Part shown: one piece after another, positions 1 to 6,322 of the stretch | How positions within the stretch are numbered: position 1 is the first letter of the stretch | How the letters are laid out: every line of letters starts with the position of its first letter | NCBI GenBank assembly: GCA_028282395.1 | Contig: JANQHY010000207.1 | Span: 1-11,950 of the forward strand | From: Gammaproteobacteria bacterium | GTDB lineage: Bacteria > Pseudomonadota > Gammaproteobacteria > UBA12402 | Direction: 5' to 3' | Length of the DNA stretch: 11,950 nt | Translations under genes and position numbers: made by a program | Notes under the pieces: generated by a model | Told to the model about the DNA's origin: nothing | What the model saw: the letters and a program-made list of their open reading frames with translations, nothing else | Databases searched by the model: none

Positions 1-51
1 AATGAAGTCGGGAAAATATTACGGCGTGAATTAAGACAGAAAAAATCATAG
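1..51 (+). CDS. 3' end of an unidentified upstream gene (partial)
   Basis: Reading from base 1, an open frame of 16 codons ends at a TAG at 49-51. It encodes a basic tail, NEVGKILRRELRQKKS. The stop lies 2 nt before the rsmD ATG, which suits the end of a gene co-transcribed and translationally coupled with rsmD. In many gammaproteobacteria an M16-family peptidase gene precedes rsmD, but too little is visible to support that here. Sixteen open codons can also occur by chance, so this is tentative. Confidence 0.4.
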   Translation, partial: NEVGKILRRELRQKKS

Positions 52-53
52 AG

Positions 54-620
54 ATGGCAGGACAGCTTCGTATTATTTCTGGTTGTTGGCGTGGACGTAA
101 ACTGCAGTTGCCTCAGGTTGACGGCGTGCGACCAACGCCTGATCGCATTCGTGAAACATTATTTAATTGGTTGGCGCCTGATATTATTGGTGCAAATTGT
201 CTTGATCTATTTTCTGGTAGTGGTGCATTAGGTTGGGAAGCATTATCGCGAGGGGCTGAGAGTGTTACTTTTGTTGAGCGCTCACGCCAAGTATTTAACC
301 ATCTACAGAAAAATGGCCAACTATTAAAATGCAATAGTGCGCAATTTTTTTGTCAGAATGTTTTAACCTGGTTAGAGCAATGTGATGCCGATAAACCGTT
401 TGATATTATTTTTGCTGACCCGCCGTTTTATAAAGGGTTGGCCGAAAAAAGTGTCGCCATTATTCAGCAGCGTGGGTTACTAAAAAAAGATGGCTATCTC
501 TATGTTGAAGTTGAACGGCGTCTGCCACTGATGGAAAATTTACCGGATTGGCAGTCGGTACGTAATACTCGTGCAGGTGAGGCGATGGCTTGGTTATTGC
601 AGCGTATAGAAACAGCCTAG
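54..620 (+). CDS. rsmD: 16S rRNA (guanine(966)-N2)-methyltransferase RsmD
   Basis: RsmD uses S-adenosylmethionine to methylate N2 of G966 in 16S rRNA, a base of the small subunit near the P site, in the cytoplasm. The 188-residue protein has the full family layout and usual length. The N-terminal signature RIISGCWRGRKL is at residues 6-17, followed by RPTPDRIRETLFNWL at 26-40. The SAM-binding motif I is LDLFSGSGALG at 50-60, the acidic FVER of motif II at 73-76, and the catalytic motif IV ADPPF at 121-125. The ATG lies 2 nt after the stop of the preceding frame and has no strong ribosome binding site, so translational coupling is likely. In many relatives coaD follows rsmD; here a convergent glycosyltransferase does. 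Identification is firm; the coupling is inferred. Confidence 0.96.
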   Translation: MAGQLRIISGCWRGRKLQLPQVDGVRPTPDRIRETLFNWLAPDIIGANCLDLFSGSGALGWEALSRGAESVTFVERSRQVFNHLQKNGQLLKCNSAQFFCQNVLTWLEQCDADKPFDIIFADPPFYKGLAEKSVAIIQQRGLLKKDGYLYVEVERRLPLMENLPDWQSVRNTRAGEAMAWLLQRIETA

Positions 621-661
621 AAAGACTAAAATTATGTCTGCGTTGATAGTGACGTCAGGTG

Positions 662-690
662 CTGGATTGCTTCGCTGCGCTCGCAATGAC
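662..690. repeat. Short dispersed palindromic element in the rsmD/glycosyltransferase gap
   Basis: A GC-rich element sits in the otherwise AT-rich gap between two convergent genes. Its ends can pair, ATTGC at 666-670 with GCAAT at 683-687, and the core is an iterated GCTTCGC/GCGCTCGC-like sequence. The other strand reads GTCATTGCGAGCGCAGCGAA, followed by GCAATCCAG. From general knowledge, elements very like this occur in many copies in several bacterial genomes, often in gaps between convergent genes. Copy number cannot be seen in this window. An open frame across it reads GLLRCARND, a known type of spurious translation of such repeats. It may help end transcription from both sides, but it has no T-run. 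Confidence 0.6.
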
Positions 691-718
691 AATACTTTCA
701 TGACGAAGGGGCGAGCAG

Positions 719-1513
719 TTACGCTAGCGATTCAATATCGATGCCAAATATATTTTCTACTTTCTTCACTTCGCGAGGCGACTGTGTTGCCATGCAGAAC
801 TGTTTGCCATACTCCCATTGGTCAATTGCTACACGTCTTTTTTTAATGCGTTTTTCAGGTTTGGTATTCATTGTTGAGCTATTGAACTTCTTATCGAGAT
901 CGCGGCGCACCGCCCACATATGATGCATTAAAATTGTTTCAGGATTAAAGATATGTATTCTTTTTTTACCATTAAAGCGCCGTGTAGGGTCAACATTACC
1001 AGGAAAATAGGCATTAATTTTTATTTTACTAAAAAATCCAAGTTTTCCGATAAAAGGAACCAGAACAGGTTCCTCAGGATCCATAGCGATCTGGTAACAT
1101 GGTGACTTAACATAATTGATGTATTGTACAACCGAGCAGTCAATTTTTTCCTCTTCAATCTGTTTTTTTGCTTGCTGGAACTGTTCGCCAATATAAAATT
1201 CATCGGCATCCATGGTCATAAAGTGGCTACACTTCTTGCGTTTGGCAAATTGTAGACCAATTTGGCGTTTTTTCGTCTCATTGCGTGAAGGGCGTAGATT
1301 TAAATCAGTAGGGTAATAAATAAGATCATCAATTAATTTCTGTCGTACTAGGTTGTTGAGTAGTTCTTCCATCGTTGGGCTACAAGGGTGGCCAAAATTG
1401 GATATTGTTTGGTAGACAACACTGATATGATCAACATGATTACGGATATTTTTAATAGAAGCTTCTAATAGCTCTTCACCATCAAATAGATTATATGAAA
1501 CGCCCAATTTCAT
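719..1513 (-). CDS. Glycosyltransferase family 2-like protein
   Basis: A probable cytoplasmic nucleotide-sugar-dependent glycosyltransferase; donor, acceptor and product are unknown. The 264-residue protein begins MKLGVSYNLFDGEELLEASI, typical of the first beta strand and helix of GT-A enzymes. It carries a DXD-like metal site, MTMDADEFY, at residues 99-107, and a C-terminal MHHMWAVRRD at 196-205 within a basic region. I see no signal peptide or membrane segment. The frame stays open upstream to a TTG at 1609. I chose the ATG at 1511-1513 because it matches the expected N-terminus, has a GGGTGGG ribosome binding site close upstream, and lies about 95 nt downstream of a perfect TATAAT. That promoter would start the transcript at about the TTG itself. 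The gene diverges from a secreted-protein gene and converges with rsmD. It may modify a surface polysaccharide; that is inference. Confidence 0.8.
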   Translation of the reverse strand: MKLGVSYNLFDGEELLEASIKNIRNHVDHISVVYQTISNFGHPCSPTMEELLNNLVRQKLIDDLIYYPTDLNLRPSRNETKKRQIGLQFAKRKKCSHFMTMDADEFYIGEQFQQAKKQIEEEKIDCSVVQYINYVKSPCYQIAMDPEEPVLVPFIGKLGFFSKIKINAYFPGNVDPTRRFNGKKRIHIFNPETILMHHMWAVRRDLDKKFNSSTMNTKPEKRIKKRRVAIDQWEYGKQFCMATQSPREVKKVENIFGIDIESLA

Positions 1514-1614
1514 AGTTTCCCACCCTGCCTGTACAAATACCTGGCTCAATCTATCATGCTTTCTAGTCAATAGCAATGTCGGCGCATCTAAATTTAATAT
1601 TACATCCAATTAAT

Positions 1615-1642
1615 ATTATATCTTACTTGATACTATAGTTAA
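1615..1642 (-). promoter_or_regulatory. Sigma-70-type promoter for the glycosyltransferase
   Basis: On the minus strand TTAACT (1642-1637) and a perfect TATAAT (1620-1615) are separated by 16 nt. The predicted start of transcription is near 1608, giving a leader of about 95 nt to the ATG at 1513. It overlaps the divergent promoter of the secreted-protein gene. This is judged by eye from the sequence. Confidence 0.55.
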
Positions 1643-1655
1643 TTCTGTTAAAATC
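1627..1655 (+). promoter_or_regulatory. Sigma-70-type promoter for the secreted-protein gene
   Basis: TTGATA (1627-1632) and TAAAAT (1650-1655) are separated by exactly 17 nt, five of six consensus bases in each box. Transcription should start near 1662, giving a short leader of about 32 nt. That leader contains an AGGAGA ribosome binding site at 1681-1686, 7 nt before the ATG. The combination suggests good expression. Confidence 0.65.
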
Positions 1656-1693
1656 ACGCGCTAAATAATGATTTTTCTTTAGGAGAAAATAAT

Positions 1694-2083
1694 ATGTTAA
1701 AAAAATTAATTCTAGTTGGCGCATTAAGCTCTATTGCTATGACCGCGGTAGCAGCGCCTGTACAATCAGTTCAACGGCAAACCTGCCATTCCACAATCAT
1801 TGTTGATGGCAAGTGGGCTGATTACCGCATCACCTTTAATGCGAGGAATGAGTATGGTCAAATTGTCCAATCTCTTGGCACCTATAAGGGGCGTCGTGGG
1901 ATTGTCCATGCTTACTACCCTTGCCAGGATCAGCAAATTGTTATTGAAGCAACGCCAGAGTACAAAGGGCAGCTCTCTTCTGACGAAAGTTTTGTGTCCC
2001 AAGACACTTATAATATGAATAACAATATCTCTGCTGGGTTCCCTGGTAATTTCCAACCAGATACCACGAAAACAGTGAAATAG
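1694..2083 (+). CDS. Secreted protein of unknown function with two cysteines
   Basis: I do not recognise this 129-residue protein. It begins with a clear Sec signal peptide: the basic MLKK, a hydrophobic stretch to about residue 17, and AVA/AP with likely cleavage after residue 20. There is no lipobox, so the mature protein of about 109 residues should be released into the periplasm or beyond. It has just two cysteines in the mature part, C31 (QTCHS) and C76 (YYPCQDQ), which could form one disulfide. The rest is polar, with alternating hydrophobic residues suggesting a small beta-rich fold, and a Q/N/T-rich, probably disordered C-terminus. A strong ribosome binding site, a near-consensus promoter and a hairpin after the stop make it an autonomous single-gene unit. 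It diverges from the glycosyltransferase. A role in envelope or host interaction is possible but has no direct evidence. Confidence 0.75.
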   Translation: MLKKLILVGALSSIAMTAVAAPVQSVQRQTCHSTIIVDGKWADYRITFNARNEYGQIVQSLGTYKGRRGIVHAYYPCQDQQIVIEATPEYKGQLSSDESFVSQDTYNMNNNISAGFPGNFQPDTTKTVK

Positions 2084-2098
2084 TCATTGTATTGAAAA

Positions 2099-2132
2099 TA
2101 ATGGCAGTGATGTTTAAGCATTGCTGCCATTA
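2099..2132 (+). terminator. Hairpin terminator after the secreted-protein gene
   Basis: A 14-bp stem begins 15 nt after the stop codon: TAATGGCAGTGATG (2099-2112) pairs with CATTGCTGCCATTA (2119-2132), with two G-T pairs and the 6-nt loop TTTAAG. It is followed by CTATTTCC, a poor T-run, so termination may be incomplete. The stem is long enough to protect the 3' end of the transcript as well. Confidence 0.55.
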
Positions 2133-2186
2133 CTATTTCCTCCTGGTGAGTATGCTATATAAATTTTTCCTTTCTAACACCTTACA

Positions 2187-2215
2187 TTGATAATCACTAT
2201 TAATTCTTGTACAAT
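2187..2215 (+). promoter_or_regulatory. Sigma-70-type promoter for the 2OG-Fe(II) oxygenase
   Basis: TTGATA (2187-2192) and TACAAT (2210-2215) are separated by exactly 17 nt, five of six consensus bases each. Transcription should start near 2222, leaving a leader of about 60 nt with an AGGG ribosome binding site a few bases before the ATG at 2284. The -35 box is identical to that of the secreted-protein gene upstream. Confidence 0.65.
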
Positions 2216-2283
2216 CGGCGCCTAAGAGTATTGAAAAGTATTGTTCAGCTTGTCTGTTATTGTACTAAGTGTAGGGTTATATT

Positions 2284-3096
2284 ATGAGTATTTTTGATGA
2301 TAAGAAATTGCTAGCGATAGCAAAAAAATCAGCTGCTGATTATATTGCAGCAGAGCCGTTCCCACATATTGTTATTGATAATTTTATGGATGAAGTGCTT
2401 CTGCAACAGGCATTAGATGCCTTTCCAGCGCCAGATGCACTTAAATTTAAACGTTTTAATGACCCTTCACAGAAGAAGTTGGGATATAGTCAAGTGGAGG
2501 ATTTACCAGCGCCTATTGCTAGTATTTTATATGCCATGAATCAGCCGCCATTTTTACAGTTTCTTGAAAATTTGACCGGCATTAAGGGGCTTATCCCTGA
2601 CCCTTATTATCATGGTGGTGGTCTGCATCAAATTACTCGTGGCGGTAAGCTAGATGTCCATATTGATTTCAATTTCCATAAGAAATTAAATCTTGAGCGA
2701 CGTCTAAATGCACTACTTTATCTTAACAAAGATTGGCAAGAAGATTACGGTGGTCATTTTGAGATATGGCGTGGCAAGACCAAGGATAATGGCGATCACT
2801 ATTTGACGGAATGTGTTGATAGAGTATTGCCGTTATTTAATCGTTTTGTTGTTTTTAGTACTTCAGAGACCTCTTATCATGGCCATCCTGATCCGTTGTT
2901 ATGTCCTGAAGGTCAGTCACGTAAATCGTTGGCACTTTATTATTATACAGTTGAACGTCCCGAAATAGAGAAAGCAGAACCACACTCAACTATTTTTGTG
3001 CAGCGACCGCAGCATATTGTTGAGCAAGCGGTTGATCCCGGTTATCGCGAGCCAAAAAAGCGAGCATGGTGGCGGCGAGATAGAAATCAAATTTAA
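2284..3096 (+). CDS. 2-oxoglutarate/Fe(II)-dependent oxygenase (prolyl 4-hydroxylase-like)
   Basis: A soluble dioxygenase of 270 residues that should couple decarboxylation of 2-oxoglutarate to hydroxylation of an unknown substrate. The iron-binding triad is visible: H126 and D128 in LDVHIDFN, and H199 in TSYHGHPDP. R213 in RKSLALYYY, 14 residues after the distal histidine, is in place to bind the 2-oxoglutarate carboxylate. The double-stranded beta-helix core runs from about residue 100 to 225, including the typical DYGGHFEIW at 154-162. The N-terminal EPFPHIVIDNF is common in this family. The basic tail PKKRAWWRR is unusual and may bind nucleic acid or membrane; that is inference. It has its own promoter and overlaps the priA stop tail to tail. 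Relatives often sit among polysaccharide or glycosyltransferase genes, and one lies two genes upstream. Substrate could be protein, glycan or small molecule. Confidence 0.87.
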   Translation: MSIFDDKKLLAIAKKSAADYIAAEPFPHIVIDNFMDEVLLQQALDAFPAPDALKFKRFNDPSQKKLGYSQVEDLPAPIASILYAMNQPPFLQFLENLTGIKGLIPDPYYHGGGLHQITRGGKLDVHIDFNFHKKLNLERRLNALLYLNKDWQEDYGGHFEIWRGKTKDNGDHYLTECVDRVLPLFNRFVVFSTSETSYHGHPDPLLCPEGQSRKSLALYYYTVERPEIEKAEPHSTIFVQRPQHIVEQAVDPGYREPKKRAWWRRDRNQI

Positions 3097-5294
3097 AGCA
3101 TCTCTGCTGGGTCAACATCGATTGACCAGCGTAATTGTCGTGGGCTTTTAATTTTTTCAATCTCGGTTAGCAGATGCTTCAAGAGTTGATGCAGGGTTTG
3201 ACGTTGCATCGTTTGTACTAATAATTGAGCACGAAAGCGACCGCCACAGCGTTGCATAGGTGCCGGAACGGGTCCACATAGTTCAATATTGCTTTTTTGC
3301 TGAAACGGTTGGGCAAAATCTCTAATTTGTTCAAGGAATGCTTCGGCCTGAGACAGTGTATGGCCCTCTGCTCTAAATAGAGCAAAGTAACTAAAAGGTG
3401 GTAGTTGGCAGACCTGTCGCTCCTGCAATATTGTTTGAGAAAAGTGGTGATAGCCATGGTTGACTAAGTCGAGGAGAAGAGGATTATCGGGTTGATGACT
3501 TTGAATTAATACGTCGCCAGGTTTCTCAGCACGACCGGCGCGGCCAGCAACCTGCATGATTAATTGTGCAGCGCGCTCGATGGCGCGAAAGTCGGCACTA
3601 AAAAAACCGCCATCAATATTAATCATTGCTACCAGTGTAACATTCGGGAAATGGTGCCCTTTGGCAAGCATTTGCGTGCCGATTAAAATTTGACTATCGC
3701 CATTGTTGATAGTTTGCAACAAGGCTTGTAACGCTTTTTTATGGCGGGTGGTGTCGCGATCAATACGGACAATATTATGTTGGGGAAATTGGCTGGCGAG
3801 AATCGTTTCAAGGCGCTCTGTCCCCTGGCCAATAGGATTAATTTCTATGCTATTGCATTCTGGGCAATGATCAATACAGCGGCAAGTATAACCGCAGTGG
3901 TGACAACGGAGTAAATTACGCTGTTGATGAAAAACCAAGCGACTATCACAATGATGGCAGTTTGCCACCCAGCCACACTGATGACAGATGATGGCTGGCG
4001 CAAATCCACGGCGATTGAGAAAAATCAGTACCTGATTCCCTTGCTCTAGATGTGTCTGGATTGCTGTTAAGAGTTGTGGTGAAACACCTCCCATTAATGG
4101 CTGATTACGAACATCAATAATCTTAATTGTTGGCATTGTAGCATTCGCAACGCGATAGGGCAGTTGCAGCCGTTGGTAGCGCTGTTGGTTAACATTATAA
4201 AGGCTTTCCAGTGATGGTGTGGCAGAGCCAAGTATTACCGGCAGCTGTTGCATTTTGCCACGTAAAACGGCAAGATCGCGCGCGGAGTAACGAAAACCCT
4301 CTTGCTGTTTGTATGATAGGTCATGTGATTCGTCAATGATAATGATACCGGCTTGTGCTAATGGGGTGAAGATAGCAGAACGGGTGCCAATAAGAATTTT
4401 TGCCTGGCCGTTTTTAGCCATGAGCCAGTTGTTTAACCGTTGTCGATCGCTGAGGCGTGAATGTAATAGGGCGATCGAGACATTGAAGCGCTGTTGAAAG
4501 CGAGCAATAGTTTGTGGCGTTAAACTGATTTCAGGGACTAAAACCAGTGCTTGTTGACCACGGGCAATCACCTCAGCAATCACACGCAGATAGACTTCAG
4601 TTTTACCGCTACCGGTAATGCCCTCGAGCAGAAAGGGTTGAAATGTGTCTAGTGCAGTTGTAATAGTTGTCACTGCTTGCTGTTGCTCTGTATTAAGTGT
4701 TGGTGGCGTTGCTAGCGTAAAAGAGCTATTCTCGCCGGGCATCTGGTTGGCACAATCAATAATCAATCCCTTTGCCTTGACAGCTTGCAGGGTATTATTA
4801 GTAATATTAGCAGCTTTAAGTTGATCACGTGTTAGCGGTTGTGACTGCTGGCGCAGCTGAGTGATCAGTGCCAGTTGTTTGGGTGCGCGTTTGAGCGTTG
4901 CGAGATCAAGCGTTTTGCCCTGTTCGCTGAGTTGCCAAGCAGGTTCTTGTTGTATCGTTGCTGCTTTGCCCTGGCGCAGCAGTCGTGGTAGTGCAGCGGC
5001 AATAACCTCGCCAAGGGGGTGGTGGTAATAGTCGCTAGCAAAACGGCATAGCTGTAGTATCTCCTCGGGAAGGATAGGGTCGTTATCAAGTAGCTGGCTA
5101 ATCGGTTTTAGTTTTGATAGTGGTAGTGGCGAGTGTTGGCTAAGCGCCATCACCATACCGACTAGCTGTTGGCGACCAAAACTGACTTTTACTCGCATTC
5201 CTGTAGTGACTTTATCGCAGTCTGCATTGGGGAGATAGTCGAACAGTTTATTAAGCGGTGTTGGCACAGCAATGTTGAGAATGGTACGGGTCAT
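3093..5294 (-). CDS. priA: Primosomal protein N' (replication restart helicase PriA)
   Basis: PriA is a 3'-to-5' DNA helicase that recognises stalled forks and D-loops and reloads the replicative helicase. The 733-residue protein is full length. The N-terminal 3'-DNA-binding domain starts at PTPLNKLFDYLP. Helicase motifs follow in order: Walker A GITGSGKT at 225-232, Walker B DESH at 321-324 followed by DLSYKQQEG, GSATP at 356-360, GTQMLAKGHHFPNVTLV from 539, and QVAGRAGR at 581-588. Between them is the zinc-binding insertion with CHQC (437-440), CHHC (446-449), CHHC (464-467) and CPEC (477-480), the eight ligands of two zinc sites. E. coli has DEEH in the Walker B box; here the third residue is serine, which keeps the catalytic glutamate. 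An AGGA lies 9 nt before the ATG. The last bases overlap the oxygenase stop. I found no convincing promoter. Confidence 0.97.
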   Translation of the reverse strand: MTRTILNIAVPTPLNKLFDYLPNADCDKVTTGMRVKVSFGRQQLVGMVMALSQHSPLPLSKLKPISQLLDNDPILPEEILQLCRFASDYYHHPLGEVIAAALPRLLRQGKAATIQQEPAWQLSEQGKTLDLATLKRAPKQLALITQLRQQSQPLTRDQLKAANITNNTLQAVKAKGLIIDCANQMPGENSSFTLATPPTLNTEQQQAVTTITTALDTFQPFLLEGITGSGKTEVYLRVIAEVIARGQQALVLVPEISLTPQTIARFQQRFNVSIALLHSRLSDRQRLNNWLMAKNGQAKILIGTRSAIFTPLAQAGIIIIDESHDLSYKQQEGFRYSARDLAVLRGKMQQLPVILGSATPSLESLYNVNQQRYQRLQLPYRVANATMPTIKIIDVRNQPLMGGVSPQLLTAIQTHLEQGNQVLIFLNRRGFAPAIICHQCGWVANCHHCDSRLVFHQQRNLLRCHHCGYTCRCIDHCPECNSIEINPIGQGTERLETILASQFPQHNIVRIDRDTTRHKKALQALLQTINNGDSQILIGTQMLAKGHHFPNVTLVAMINIDGGFFSADFRAIERAAQLIMQVAGRAGRAEKPGDVLIQSHQPDNPLLLDLVNHGYHHFSQTILQERQVCQLPPFSYFALFRAEGHTLSQAEAFLEQIRDFAQPFQQKSNIELCGPVPAPMQRCGGRFRAQLLVQTMQRQTLHQLLKHLLTEIEKIKSPRQLRWSIDVDPAEML

Positions 5295-5488
5295 GGCAAT
5301 ATCCTAGCTATAGCTTACAGTTAGCCATTGAAATAGAGGGGTTATTGCCTATGTGGAGCGCTATTATCATCTGAAATCCTATTAGTTTGTTTGCTATCCT
5401 AGCATGAACGAGGTGTAATCGCTACTGAAGAAGGGGGTGACTGCAAAGAGGTTGAGCAGGCAGGGCGACACTTTGTGCGAAATATCTG

Positions 5489-5508
5489 TTTTATTTAAGT
5501 AAATAAAA
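5489..5508. promoter_or_regulatory. AT-rich palindrome overlapping the -35 region of the response-regulator promoter
   Basis: TTTTATTTA and TAAATAAAA form a perfect inverted repeat of 9 bp with a 2-nt centre (AG). It spans the expected -35 position of the extended -10 promoter at 5510-5518. The position is that of an operator or activator site, but AT-only palindromes also arise readily by chance in low-GC gaps. Confidence 0.4.
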
Positions 5509-5509
5509 T

Positions 5510-5518
5510 TGTTATACT
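5510..5518 (+). promoter_or_regulatory. Extended -10 promoter for the response regulator
   Basis: TGTTATACT fits the extended -10 pattern TGnTATAAT with one mismatch. The -35 position holds only a weak TTTATT at 5490-5495, which suits an extended -10 promoter or one helped by an activator. Transcription should start near 5525, giving a leader of about 120 nt before the ATG at 5645. Confidence 0.5.
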
Positions 5519-5633
5519 TAAAGTTAGTTCAGGGCCGAAATGTTATTGTTTTGGCAAATAAAAATGAGTTGTTTAGCCTGCTGTCACATAAGTACTAAGT
5601 GATGCCAAGCTAAGGTTAAACAGTAGCTAAAGT

Positions 5634-5639
5634 AAGGAG
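5634..5639 (+). promoter_or_regulatory. Ribosome binding site that decides the response-regulator start
   Basis: AAGGAG is a near-perfect Shine-Dalgarno sequence 5 nt before the ATG at 5645. An in-frame GTG at 5639 uses the last G of this site as its own first base, so it cannot be the start served by it. Confidence 0.75.
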
Positions 5640-5644
5640 TGATT

Positions 5645-6310
5645 ATGATACGTCTATTTTTAATTGAGGACTTGCAATTAACCAGAAATGCGATCGTTAG
5701 CCTATTCCAGAATATCTCTGATATTAAGGTTGTCGGTGCAGTCGCTAGTGGTGAAGAGGGCGTTGCAGCAGTTAAAAAAGAGAAGCCTGATGTGGTTTTA
5801 ATGGATATTAGACTGCCTGGTATTAATGGTTTGGAGGCAGGCAAAAAAATTCTTGCAGTTTACCCTGAAGTTAAGTTGCTAGCATTGACGTCATACATTG
5901 ATGGAATTTATCCCATCCGTTTAATTCGCGCTGGCTTTAATGGTTACCTAACCAAAGGGTGCAGTGAGGATGAATTAGTTAATGCGGTACGCCGTGTCCA
6001 TAGTGGGCAGAAGTATATCGCCCAGAAAGTTGCACAAGCTATGGTAACACAAAGTTTTGCTTCACAGGGTGAATCAGTCTTTGATGTGTTATCAGAGCGC
6101 GAACTGGAGGTTGTTTCGATGATAGTAGCCGGGATGTCGGCAGATGAAATTGCTGAGCGCCTCTTTTTAAGTCCTAAAACAGTCAATTGTTATCGTCACC
6201 GCCTGTGTAAAAAAATGGGAACGGAGAACGATGTTGAATTAACTCACCTTGCTATGCGTCATGGTTTGATCGATCAGCCTATGCGCCTTGAAACAGAAGA
6301 GTGGGTTTAA
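5645..6310 (+). CDS. gacA: NarL/LuxR-type response regulator, GacA/UvrY/LetA family
   Basis: This is the DNA-binding half of a two-component system that, in relatives, is driven by a BarA/GacS/LetS hybrid kinase. There it activates small RNAs that titrate CsrA/RsmA, controlling virulence, motility and stationary-phase traits. The 221-residue protein has a receiver domain, about residues 1-120, with E8/D9, phospho-acceptor D54 in LMDIRLPG, T82 and K104 in YLTKG. An output domain, about 148-210, has the LuxR-type helix-turn-helix LSERELEVVSMI...LSPKTVNCYRHRL. The ending DVELTHLAMRHGLID is very close to GacA/UvrY. The start is the ATG served by AAGGAG, not the GTG two codons upstream. In pseudomonads and enterics the gene is followed by uvrC; here it ends 12 nt from convergent rnr, so that linkage is lost. 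Neither the kinase nor the target small RNAs are in the window. Confidence 0.9.
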   Translation: MIRLFLIEDLQLTRNAIVSLFQNISDIKVVGAVASGEEGVAAVKKEKPDVVLMDIRLPGINGLEAGKKILAVYPEVKLLALTSYIDGIYPIRLIRAGFNGYLTKGCSEDELVNAVRRVHSGQKYIAQKVAQAMVTQSFASQGESVFDVLSERELEVVSMIVAGMSADEIAERLFLSPKTVNCYRHRLCKKMGTENDVELTHLAMRHGLIDQPMRLETEEWV

Positions 6311-6322
6311 TCGGACACTAAA

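Larger units (their letters stand above)
5295..5644. other. Gene-free divergent intergenic region, priA to response regulator
   Basis: This 350-base stretch has no convincing gene on either strand. On the response-regulator side it holds the extended -10 promoter and the palindrome listed separately, then a leader of about 120 nt. On the priA side there is a 10-bp perfect palindrome, AGCTATAGCT, at 5306-5315 just before the priA ribosome binding site, and a small inverted repeat, TGCTA-TCC-TAGCA, at 5392-5404. Both could be chance. I saw no tRNA, terminator or recognisable small RNA. Confidence 0.6.

Noticed and set aside
634..846. Plus-strand open frame of 70 codons after rsmD
   Set aside because: It runs through the palindromic repeat, giving the typical GLLRCARND translation, and then antisense through the glycosyltransferase; no ribosome binding site.
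1514..1609. N-terminal extension of the glycosyltransferase from a TTG at 1609
   Set aside because: The extra 32 residues do not fit the family start, the TTG has no ribosome binding site, and the best promoter would start the transcript at about that position.
5437..5502. Small open frame of about 21 codons starting with GTG in the priA/response-regulator gap
   Set aside because: The G-rich sequence before it merges with the GTG, leaving no spacing for a ribosome binding site, and it ends inside the palindrome; it is most likely chance.
5639..5644. GTG start for the response regulator
   Set aside because: The GTG overlaps the AAGGAG ribosome binding site; the ATG at 5645 has correct spacing and matches the usual N-terminus of the family.
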